DNA from: an uncultured Veillonella sp.
Lineage (GTDB): Bacteria > Bacillota > Negativicutes > Veillonellales > Veillonellaceae
Direction: 5' to 3'
NCBI GenBank assembly: GCA_959608595.1
Contig: CAUHTB010000072.1
Span: 1-5,223, forward strand
Length of the DNA: 5,223 bases
Shown piece by piece: positions 1 to 5,223 of the stretch (its first letter is position 1; each line of letters starts with the position of its first letter). Under the pieces are notes generated by a model. The model did no database searches, was not told the DNA's origin, and saw nothing but the letters and a program-made list of their open reading frames with translations. Both the position numbers and the translations under genes were made by a program.

Positions 1-429
1 AGCACTGCTAGCTAGTCCAGCCCGATTGATATGTGGGTTCCCATGTTTGTACGTTTTTGGCTTACTACTTTTATCTTCTACCTTTGATTTTTCAAATTTA
101 GTAAATAGATTGTCTAGCTCGCGCAAGAGCGCACGTTTTTGTGAGTCTTTCAACTCGAATACTTCACCTTTATAGGCGATGTATTTATTTTTTAGTACAG
201 GACTGAGATCATAGATGGGCTCGTGTTGTTCTCCATTTACATCCAACAGCTCATCCAAGGTCAATCCATAATATCGAGACAGAGCACAGAGTGTATCTAA
301 ATCTGGTTCGCGATACCCTGTTTCGTAATTTGAAAGCGCCGCATTACTGATACCTACGGCCTTTGCTACTTCGATTTGGCTTTTGCCCATGCGCACGCGA
401 GCACGCTTTAAGTTCTTGTAAAACTGCAT
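1..429 (-). CDS. XRE/Cro-CI-type helix-turn-helix transcriptional regulator, C-terminus cut by window edge
   Basis: An open frame of 143 codons runs from ATG at 429 to base 1 without a stop, so the 3' end lies outside the window. Residues about 4-60 form a typical HTH_3 (Cro/CI) DNA-binding domain: an opening helix (YKNLKRARVRMGKSQ), the helix-turn-helix around IEVAKAVGISNAALSNYETG, then EPDLDTLCALSRYYGLTLDELL. After it come a segment with the pattern YKGEVFELKDSQKRALLREL, similar to the tail of many Firmicute XRE proteins, and a lysine-rich, probably flexible stretch; what follows is unseen. ATG 429 is preferred over the in-frame ATG at 435 because AGGTGA (435-440) sits 5 nt before it but directly abuts the other. 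It lies downstream of hemL on the same strand with a 92-bp gap. Repeated inverted-repeat sites just upstream suggest autoregulation (inference). The target genes, and any link to heme, are unknown. It could also be the edge of an unrelated or phage-derived locus. Confidence 0.88.
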   Translation of the reverse strand, partial: MQFYKNLKRARVRMGKSQIEVAKAVGISNAALSNYETGYREPDLDTLCALSRYYGLTLDELLDVNGEQHEPIYDLSPVLKNKYIAYKGEVFELKDSQKRALLRELDNLFTKFEKSKVEDKSSKPKTYKHGNPHINRAGLASSA

Positions 430-434
430 GTTCA

Positions 435-440
435 TCACCT
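435..440 (-). promoter_or_regulatory. Shine-Dalgarno of the XRE regulator gene
   Basis: The minus strand reads AGGTGA, then 5 nt, then ATG at 429. It decides between two in-frame ATG codons (429 and 435). Its first base is shared with the palindrome at 440-451. Confidence 0.6.
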
Positions 441-451
441 GTATCGATACA
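440..451. promoter_or_regulatory. 12-bp perfect palindrome in the leader of the XRE gene, candidate operator
   Basis: TGTATCGATACA is identical to its own reverse complement. It has no loop, so it suits a dimeric DNA-binding protein better than an RNA hairpin. It shares TGTATC with each of the three tandem repeats further upstream (TGTATC at 440, 485, 508 and 531). It touches the ribosome-binding site of the regulator gene, where a bound repressor would lie in the transcribed leader or at the promoter. The operator role is inferred. Confidence 0.45.
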
Positions 452-473
452 TAAACAACTACAAACTATATAC

Positions 474-542
474 TTTTATAATAATGTATCACTGATTTTT
501 ATAGTAGTGTATCACTAATCTTTATAGTAGTGTATCACTGAT
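474..542. repeat. three tandem 23-bp direct repeats spanning the hemL stop codon
   Basis: Units lie at 474-496, 497-519 and 520-542 with an exact 23-bp period. Units 1 and 2 differ at three positions, 2 and 3 at two, and 1 and 3 at three. Unit 3 contains the end of hemL: on the minus strand it encodes I-S-D-T-L-L-stop. Units 2 and 1, outside the gene, can be read the same way (K-I-S-D-T-L-L-stop, each in its own frame), and the differences within that reading are synonymous (ATC/ATT, CTA/TTA). This looks like a duplicated hemL 3' end. There are no spacers, so it is not a CRISPR array. Confidence 0.9.
483..539. promoter_or_regulatory. cluster of three operator-like inverted repeats, one per 23-bp unit
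   Basis: AGTGTATCACT (4-bp arms AGTG/CACT around TAT) occurs exactly at 506-516 and 529-539, and as AATGTATCACT at 483-493. In the middle unit the arms extend to TAGTG/CACTA. Centres are 23 bp apart, about two helical turns, so proteins bound to neighbouring sites would lie on nearly the same face of the DNA. TATCAC half-sites are known for Cro/CI-type proteins (lambda consensus half-site TATCACCG), and an XRE gene starts just downstream. Binding by that protein is inferred. AT-rich TATA-like hexamers occur here on the minus strand, but no convincing -35/-10 pair could be assigned. Confidence 0.5.
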
Positions 543-1826
543 TTTTTTGAAAGCTTCATCAGCTACGGCTAATGTACGTTCGATTTCACTGCTCTTGTGG
601 CAGATAGATACGAAGTTGCTTTCATAAGGACTTGGCGCATAGTAAATACCATGGCTCAAGTTATGGTGGAAGAACATTTTGAATTGTTCTTCGTTGCAAG
701 CTGCTGCATCATCAAAGTTCTTAACTGGTTTATCAGTGAAGAAGATGGTGAACATGGAGCCTACTCGTTGCACTACAACAGGCACATTGTATTGTGCAGC
801 CAAACGTTCAAAGCCTTCACAAAGGGCTATGGTTGCATCTTCTACTTGTTTAAAGATAGTTGGATCACGTTGCAAAATAGAAAGCGTAGCAAGACCAGAG
901 GTAACAGCAATTGGGTTACCACTCAATGTACCGGCTTGGTAAATAGGACCAGCTGGTGCAATTTGGTTCATAATCTCACGAGAGCCGCCAAATACAGCAA
1001 GTGGCATACCACCGCCAACAATTTTACCAAGGCATGTAAGGTCTGGTTTAATATTATAACGTTTTTGTGCACCGCCGCTACTAGCACGGAAGCCACACAT
1101 TACTTCGTCAAAGATCAATACTGCGCCATGAGCCTTAGTCACTTCACGCAAGGTTTCAAGGAAGCCTGGTTCTGGAGGCACACAACCCATGTTGCCGGCT
1201 ACAGGTTCTACGATAATAGCCGCAATAGTATCGCCAATCTCGTCGAATAATTTGCGAACCGCATCAGAGTCATTGTACGGCAAGGTTATGGTGTTTTCTG
1301 CTACACCTTGAGGCACACCAGGGCTATCTGGCACGCCGAAGGTAGCAAGGCCAGAGCCAGCTTTTACCAAGAGTGCATCACTATGACCATGGTAACAGCC
1401 AACGAATTTTACGATACGATCGCGACCAGTATAGCCACGAGCTACGCGCAAGGCACTCATAGTGGCCTCAGTACCGGAGTTAACGAGGCGGATAACCTCC
1501 ATAGATGGCATGAAAGCTTGTACCTTTTTAGCCAATTCTGTTTCTAGTAATGTAGGCGCACCATAACTAGTGCCGCGAGGAATCGCCTCTTGTAAGCTAG
1601 CGATAACTTCAGGATTCGCATGGCCTAAAATCATAGGGCCCCAGCTCAACACATAGTCGATATATTCGTTATTATCGATATCATAAATACGGCTGCCGCT
1701 AGCGCTGCTGATAAACGGAGGGTTAGAACCTACACTGCGGTAGGAACGAACTGGACTGTTTACGCCGCCTGGCATATAACGTTTAGCCTCTTCAAAGGCC
1801 TTTTCAGATTTACCGAGTTGGAACAT
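522..1826 (-). CDS. hemL: glutamate-1-semialdehyde 2,1-aminomutase (GSA-AM)
   Basis: This cytosolic PLP (or PMP) enzyme moves the amino group of glutamate-1-semialdehyde to give 5-aminolevulinate, the last step of the C5 route. The 434 residues match the usual length (about 425-435). Visible landmarks in order: PGGVNSPVRS (19-28), substrate and cofactor region SWGPMILGHA (61-70), SGTEA (117-121) for cofactor phosphate contact, YHGH (145-148), the mobile active-site loop GSGLATFGVPDSPG (157-170), FDEV (239-242) with the Asp that pairs with the pyridine nitrogen, CLGKIVGGG with the Schiff-base lysine K268, and GTLSGNP (299-305). No key residue is missing. It is the last enzyme gene of the cluster, 9 bp after hemB. 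ATG 1826 has AGGAG 5 nt upstream. The stop (522-524) and the last codons lie inside the third 23-bp repeat. No intrinsic terminator is seen after it. Confidence 0.97.
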   Translation of the reverse strand: MFQLGKSEKAFEEAKRYMPGGVNSPVRSYRSVGSNPPFISSASGSRIYDIDNNEYIDYVLSWGPMILGHANPEVIASLQEAIPRGTSYGAPTLLETELAKKVQAFMPSMEVIRLVNSGTEATMSALRVARGYTGRDRIVKFVGCYHGHSDALLVKAGSGLATFGVPDSPGVPQGVAENTITLPYNDSDAVRKLFDEIGDTIAAIIVEPVAGNMGCVPPEPGFLETLREVTKAHGAVLIFDEVMCGFRASSGGAQKRYNIKPDLTCLGKIVGGGMPLAVFGGSREIMNQIAPAGPIYQAGTLSGNPIAVTSGLATLSILQRDPTIFKQVEDATIALCEGFERLAAQYNVPVVVQRVGSMFTIFFTDKPVKNFDDAAACNEEQFKMFFHHNLSHGIYYAPSPYESNFVSICHKSSEIERTLAVADEAFKKISDTLL

Positions 1827-1831
1827 GGTTT

Positions 1832-1838
1832 CTCCTTA
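1832..1838 (-). promoter_or_regulatory. hemL Shine-Dalgarno overlapping the hemB stop
   Basis: The minus strand reads TAAGGAG: the hemB stop TAA (1836-1838) shares bases with AGGAG (1832-1836), which ends 5 nt before ATG 1826. This favours translational coupling of hemL to hemB and fixes the hemL start. Confidence 0.8.
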
Positions 1839-2810
1839 CTTTTGTAACCATTTAGCAATATCTATAGCATGGTACGTAATGATAATTTTAGCACCGGCGC
1901 GCTTCATAGAAAGCATTGTTTCCATAACGAGGCGTTCTTCGTCGATAAGACCAGCTGCAGCAGCGGATTTAACCATCGCATATTCGCCAGACACATTGTA
2001 TACCGCTACAGGTAATTCATAGCGGTCACGTGTTTCGCGAACGATATCCAAATAGGACAAGGCTGGTTTAATCATGATAATATCTGCACCTTCAGCGATG
2101 TCGAGTTCGATTTCTCTGAAAGCTTCCAAGCGATTAGCTGGGTCCATTTGATAGGACTTGCGGTCCCCAAATTTAGGTGCAGAGTTAACGGCACCACGGA
2201 ACGGACCATAGTAAGCGGATGCGTATTTTGCAGCATAGCTCATTATGGATACATTAGTATAACCTGCCGCATCAAGGGCTTCACGGATAGCACCTACACG
2301 GCCATCCATCATATCGGATGGAGCCACCATATGGGCACCTGCTTCTGCTTGGCTTACCGCTACTTTACAAAGCAATGGCAATGTTTCATCATTTAAGATT
2401 TCATGATCATCAATCATGCCGCAATGGCCTGTTGTTGTGTATTGGCACAAGCAAACATCAGCTACCACCAATAGGTTTGGCACAGCTGCACGGATGGCTT
2501 TGATAGCTTGTTGTACAGGTTGGGACATATCCCATGCAGAGGAACCTTGTTCGTCCTTATATGTAGGAATACCGAAGATTTCTACGCCAAGAATACCAAG
2601 ATCATATACCTCTTGAGCCATTTTTACAGCTTCATCAACGGATAAGTGATATTGGCCTGGCAACGTATCGATTTCTTTTTTGATACCTTCACCAGGAACA
2701 ATAAATAATGGATAAATTAAATCAGTTACGTCGAGTGTCGTTTCCCGTACCAAATCACGCATTTCTGGATTGATACGCAAGCGGCGAGGACGGTATGTTA
2801 AATCGTACAT
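1836..2810 (-). CDS. hemB: porphobilinogen synthase (delta-aminolevulinic acid dehydratase)
   Basis: Condenses two 5-aminolevulinate molecules into porphobilinogen in the cytosol; the family forms TIM-barrel homo-octamers. The 324 residues are full length for bacterial HemB. The catalytic zinc site is present as DVCLCQYTTTGHCG, with Cys120, Cys122 and Cys130, so this is a zinc-dependent type rather than the cysteine-poor magnesium type. Both active-site lysines are present: K195 in SYAAKYAS and the Schiff-base K248 in MIKPALSYLD. APSDMMDGRV (164-173) is also conserved. It starts 9 bp after the cobA-hemD stop, with AGGAGG 5 nt before ATG 2810, and is followed 9 bp later by hemL, whose substrate-to-product step precedes its own. 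No truncation or odd residue was found. Confidence 0.97.
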   Translation of the reverse strand: MYDLTYRPRRLRINPEMRDLVRETTLDVTDLIYPLFIVPGEGIKKEIDTLPGQYHLSVDEAVKMAQEVYDLGILGVEIFGIPTYKDEQGSSAWDMSQPVQQAIKAIRAAVPNLLVVADVCLCQYTTTGHCGMIDDHEILNDETLPLLCKVAVSQAEAGAHMVAPSDMMDGRVGAIREALDAAGYTNVSIMSYAAKYASAYYGPFRGAVNSAPKFGDRKSYQMDPANRLEAFREIELDIAEGADIIMIKPALSYLDIVRETRDRYELPVAVYNVSGEYAMVKSAAAAGLIDEERLVMETMLSMKRAGAKIIITYHAIDIAKWLQK

Positions 2811-2815
2811 GTAAT

Positions 2816-2822
2816 CCTCCTA
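2816..2822 (-). promoter_or_regulatory. hemB Shine-Dalgarno overlapping the cobA-hemD stop
   Basis: The minus strand reads TAGGAGG: the stop TAG (2820-2822) shares its AG with a consensus AGGAGG (2816-2821) that ends 5 nt before ATG 2810. The layout mirrors the hemB/hemL junction. Confidence 0.85.
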
Positions 2823-4328
2823 AATGTCCTTTACAATAGCATTTACCAAGCCATCAGTTGTATATACATCGCTGATGACCGCTGGTTTAAGACCTGCACT
2901 CATAGCTGTAGCGGCTGTGATAGGTCCGATGCAAGCAATCTTAGTATTGCCTAATAGTTTCAATGCATCATCGCCCAATAATTGAATTGTATTAGTTACT
3001 GTAGAGGAACTTGTAAACGTAATATAGTCTACAGTACCTGCAGTTAATGCATTTACTAATGCTTCTTGTTGAGATGTATCTTGTGTTGTTTCATATAAAC
3101 GCAAAATATCTACATCTATATCGTGATGACGCAAAGAGCGTGGAATTACGTCGCGCGCTACTTTTGGTTGGATGAGCAATACGGAGTCCCCTGCTTTCAG
3201 TTCTTCTTCAAGAGCCTTTACAGCAGATTCAGCTTTATAGTCTACAGGAATAATATCTGGAACAATGCCGTATTTTTGAAGTTCCCGAGCTGTAGCACAG
3301 CCGATAGCTGCCACTTTAGAATTACCTAATGCACGTGTATCCTTGCCTTCTTTATAAAGAGCATCGAAGAAGTAGCGAACCCCTTCACCAGATGTGAATA
3401 CGATGCATTGGTATTGTTTTGTATTATTGATGATACGACGATCTTCATCAAACAACTCCAATGGAGATGTTTTAATCGCTGCTGCTTCTACTACATTAGC
3501 ACCTTGATCTGCTAATTTTTCGCGGAATGCACTAGCTTGGGAGCGAGCGCGTGTAACTACAATAGTTTTACCGAATAACGGTTTATTATCGAACCATTGT
3601 AATTTTTCACGAAGGTTAACTACATCGCCTACTACGATGATAGCTGGCGCTTTTAGTTGTGCCTTTTCTACGTCTTCTACTACATGTTCAAGGGTAGATA
3701 CGAGAACTTCTTGAATCGTTTTTGTACCCCAACGAACAAGCGCTACTGGTGTAGAAGCTGGGCGTCCATGAGCCATCAATTTTTCTGCAATGGTAGGCAA
3801 ATTGCCAACGCCCATTACAAAGCAAAGTGTATCAACGGCTGTAGCAAGGCCTTCCCAGTGAATACCAGATACTGCTTTAGTAGGATCTTCATGACCGGTT
3901 ACAACCGCAAAGGATGTAGCCATAGCGCGTTGTGTTACAGGAATACCTGCATAAGCAGGTGCTGCAATTGGAGATGTTACGCCTGGTACGAATTCAAATG
4001 GTACACCAGCTTCCCCAAGAGCCATCGCCTCTTCACCACCGCGACCGAACACGAGTGGATCACCGCCTTTTAAGCGCGCTACGATTTTTCCTTCTTTACC
4101 TTTTTGAACTAATAACTCGTTGATTTCCCATTGGTGCATTGTGTGATCTTTACATTGTTTACCAGCGTAAATCAACTCTGCATCTGGGCGAGCCCATTCT
4201 AACAAATGAGCATCTGCTAAATAGTCATATACAATTACATCTGCTTTTTCAATGCATTCGCGACCTTTTACAGTAATGAGTTTAACATCGCCAGGGCCTG
4301 CACCGATTAGATATACCATACCTGTCAT
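2820..4328 (-). CDS. cobA-hemD: bifunctional uroporphyrinogen-III C-methyltransferase / uroporphyrinogen-III synthase (CobA-HemD fusion)
   Basis: A 502-residue fusion of two enzymes. Residues about 4-245 are the SAM-dependent uroporphyrinogen-III methyltransferase (SUMT), which methylates C2 and C7 to give precorrin-2: VYLIGAGPGDVKLIT (5-19), VYDYLAD (33-39), RLKGGDPLVFGRGGEE (85-100), VPGVTSPIAAPAYAGIP (114-130), FVMGVGNLP (170-178) and PAIIVVGDVV (228-237). Residues about 250-502 are HemD, which cyclises hydroxymethylbilane with inversion of ring D: GKTIVVTRARSQ (253-264), FTSGEGV (311-317), FTSSSTVTN (438-446) and CIGPITAATAMSAGL (466-480). The linker is short. The product of the second domain is the substrate of the first. 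The start overlaps the hemC stop by ATGA. ATG 4328 has GGAAGGAA about 7 nt upstream, whereas Met4 has an AGG too close to serve, so 4328 is preferred. One oddity: the motif usually ending THR reads TQR at 132-134. SUMT supplies siroheme and cobalamin; which one applies here cannot be read from the window. Confidence 0.95.
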   Translation of the reverse strand: MTGMVYLIGAGPGDVKLITVKGRECIEKADVIVYDYLADAHLLEWARPDAELIYAGKQCKDHTMHQWEINELLVQKGKEGKIVARLKGGDPLVFGRGGEEAMALGEAGVPFEFVPGVTSPIAAPAYAGIPVTQRAMATSFAVVTGHEDPTKAVSGIHWEGLATAVDTLCFVMGVGNLPTIAEKLMAHGRPASTPVALVRWGTKTIQEVLVSTLEHVVEDVEKAQLKAPAIIVVGDVVNLREKLQWFDNKPLFGKTIVVTRARSQASAFREKLADQGANVVEAAAIKTSPLELFDEDRRIINNTKQYQCIVFTSGEGVRYFFDALYKEGKDTRALGNSKVAAIGCATARELQKYGIVPDIIPVDYKAESAVKALEEELKAGDSVLLIQPKVARDVIPRSLRHHDIDVDILRLYETTQDTSQQEALVNALTAGTVDYITFTSSSTVTNTIQLLGDDALKLLGNTKIACIGPITAATAMSAGLKPAVISDVYTTDGLVNAIVKDI

Positions 4329-4345
4329 TTTATGATTCCTTCCTC
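4325..4345 (-). promoter_or_regulatory. hemC/cobA-hemD junction: ATGA overlap with upstream Shine-Dalgarno
   Basis: The minus strand shows GAGGAAGGAA (4336-4345) followed by 7 nt and ATGA at 4325-4328, where the cobA-hemD start ATG overlaps the hemC stop TGA. This arrangement commonly allows translational coupling by ribosome re-initiation and supports ATG 4328 as the start. Confidence 0.8.
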
Positions 4346-5223
4346 TATGAGAGTATCCACAATATGTTTGCCACCTTCTTCGTATAAGGCTTTTGCAAGA
4401 TTTTTACCAAGAATTTCAGCTTTCTTTGCTGGGCCAGAAATTTCTCCTTCGTATACCGTTTTACCATCGAGGGATGCAATCATGGCCTTTAAGGTCAATT
4501 GACCTTTCTCGATAGTACCATGTACCCCCATCGGCACTTGGCAACCACCATTTAACTGACGCAAGAAGCTGCGTTCCCCTTCAACGACATAGCGTGTAGC
4601 TTCGTCGTTAATAGGAGCTAGCATTTCAAGCATTTCCGTATCGTCAGCACGACACTCGATAGCAAGTGCCCCTTGACCAACAGCAGGAATCATTTCATCC
4701 GCTTTAAATACTTGGGTAATTTGATCATCTAAGCCCAACCGCTTAAGACCGGCTTGTGCCAAGATAACGCCATCTAGTTTTTCTGTTTCTATCTTGCTCA
4801 AACGAGTTTGTACATTGCCTCTAATTACCTCTACCTTGAGGTCAGGGCGGACATGTAATAATTGCGCTTGACGACGCAAGCTACTTGTACCAATGCGAGC
4901 ACCTTGAGGCAATTTATCTAGTGTTTTATACACGGGGCTCACAAGCGCATCGTAAGGCACTTCACGAGCAGAGATAGCACCAAGAGTTAGACCTTCTGGC
5001 AACTCTGTAGGCATATCTTTCAAGCTATGTACGGCGATATCAATGTCGCCTTTGTGCATAGCTTCTTCTAATTCAGCTGTAAACAAACCTTTACCACCCA
5101 CTTGAGCCAGTGGTTTTTCCAAAATACGGTCCCCTTTTGTATTAAAGTGAACTAGCTCGACCGTAATGTTTGGGTACAGACGTTGTAACTCTGCACTAAT
5201 ATGTTCAGCCTGCCATAGGGCAA
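4325..5223 (-). CDS. hemC: hydroxymethylbilane synthase (porphobilinogen deaminase), N-terminus cut by window edge
   Basis: Polymerises four porphobilinogen units into linear hydroxymethylbilane on a covalently bound dipyrromethane cofactor, in the cytosol. The frame stays open to the right edge, giving 298 visible complete codons. The first ones read ALWQAEHISAELQRLYPN, which in the family follow roughly a dozen N-terminal residues (usually ending GSxL), so the true start is just outside. The TTG at 5120-5122 is an internal leucine codon (GDRILEKPLAQ), not a start. Landmarks: VGGKGLFTAELEEAM, VHSLKDMP with the catalytic Asp (D69 of the visible part), RIGTSSLRRQAQL with porphyrin-binding arginines, GQGALAIECR, and NGGCQVPMG whose cysteine (codon 4541-4543) carries the cofactor. 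All key residues are present and the length fits the usual about 310. It is the most upstream gene visible; hemA may precede it. Confidence 0.96.
   Translation of the reverse strand, partial: ALWQAEHISAELQRLYPNITVELVHFNTKGDRILEKPLAQVGGKGLFTAELEEAMHKGDIDIAVHSLKDMPTELPEGLTLGAISAREVPYDALVSPVYKTLDKLPQGARIGTSSLRRQAQLLHVRPDLKVEVIRGNVQTRLSKIETEKLDGVILAQAGLKRLGLDDQITQVFKADEMIPAVGQGALAIECRADDTEMLEMLAPINDEATRYVVEGERSFLRQLNGGCQVPMGVHGTIEKGQLTLKAMIASLDGKTVYEGEISGPAKKAEILGKNLAKALYEEGGKHIVDTLIEEGIIK

Noticed and set aside
291..296. A further TGTATC inside the regulator gene
   Set aside because: It lacks the inverted-repeat partner and is explained by ordinary codons (D-T-L), so it is probably chance.
459..500. 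Promoter of the regulator gene with a -10 such as TATAGT (465-470) or TATAAA within a repeat unit
   Set aside because: Several TATA-like hexamers occur, but none has a recognisable -35 at 16-18 bp, so no specific promoter could be supported.
430..521. Cobalamin riboswitch or other structured leader
   Set aside because: The spacer is only 92 bp, AT-rich and repetitive, with no B12-box or other conserved riboswitch core. Any leader of the hem operon itself would be beyond the right edge.
430..524. Intrinsic terminator after hemL
   Set aside because: The only inverted repeats are 4-5 bp AT-rich arms or a loopless palindrome, with no following U-tract on the minus strand.
474..542. Short CRISPR array
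   Set aside because: The 23-bp units are directly contiguous with no spacers, and one unit is coding sequence of hemL.
597..1250. 217-codon open frame on the plus strand opposite hemL
   Set aside because: It lies wholly antisense to a well-conserved hemL and has a composition rich in Trp, Cys, His and Thr, typical of a shadow frame. No convincing ribosome-binding site or known family is visible.
1825..4123. Other plus-strand open frames of about 60-140 codons opposite hemB and cobA-hemD
   Set aside because: All are antisense to confidently identified enzymes, overlap one another, and show no domain or motif. They are treated as shadows.
5120..5122. TTG as a start codon for hemC
   Set aside because: The same frame continues upstream with family-typical sequence (ALWQAEHI, then FNTKGDRILEKPL) to the window edge, so this TTG is an internal leucine.

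Overview
The window holds most of a tetrapyrrole (heme/siroheme/corrinoid) biosynthesis operon on the minus strand, followed by a minus-strand XRE-type regulator gene cut by the left edge. Read in the direction of transcription (right to left), the order is hemC (5' end cut by the right edge), a cobA-hemD fusion, hemB, hemL, a short repeat-bearing spacer, and the regulator gene. There are no RNA genes, insertion sequences or CRISPR arrays, and no stretch over 300 bases lacks a gene.

The proteins suggest an anaerobic Firmicute. The C5 (glutamate) route to ALA is shown by hemL. The fused CobA-HemD between hemC and hemB is an arrangement known from Clostridia and Negativicutes. Moderate-to-low GC and strong purine-rich Shine-Dalgarno sites fit this. 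A Negativicutes (Veillonella-like) source is my best guess, from general resemblance only.

The four enzymes are consecutive or nearly consecutive in one pathway. HemL makes 5-aminolevulinate, HemB condenses two ALA to porphobilinogen, HemC polymerises four porphobilinogen to hydroxymethylbilane, and the HemD half of the fusion closes the ring to uroporphyrinogen III. The CobA half methylates that product to precorrin-2, which points the operon at siroheme and/or cobalamin. The glutamyl-tRNA reductase gene (hemA) that would complete the set may lie beyond the right edge. The genes are tightly packed: an ATGA overlap (hemC/cobA-hemD) and two 9-bp gaps in which each Shine-Dalgarno overlaps the preceding stop codon.

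The most unusual part is about 430-545. Three perfect-period 23-bp tandem repeats begin inside the last codons of hemL and run into the spacer before the regulator gene. Each carries the inverted repeat AGTG-TAT-CACT or a one-base variant, and each encodes the same hemL C-terminal peptide and stop. A 12-bp perfect palindrome (TGTATCGATACA) sharing the TGTATC core abuts the regulator's Shine-Dalgarno. The simplest reading is a set of operators for the neighbouring XRE protein that arose by tandem duplication of the hemL 3' end.
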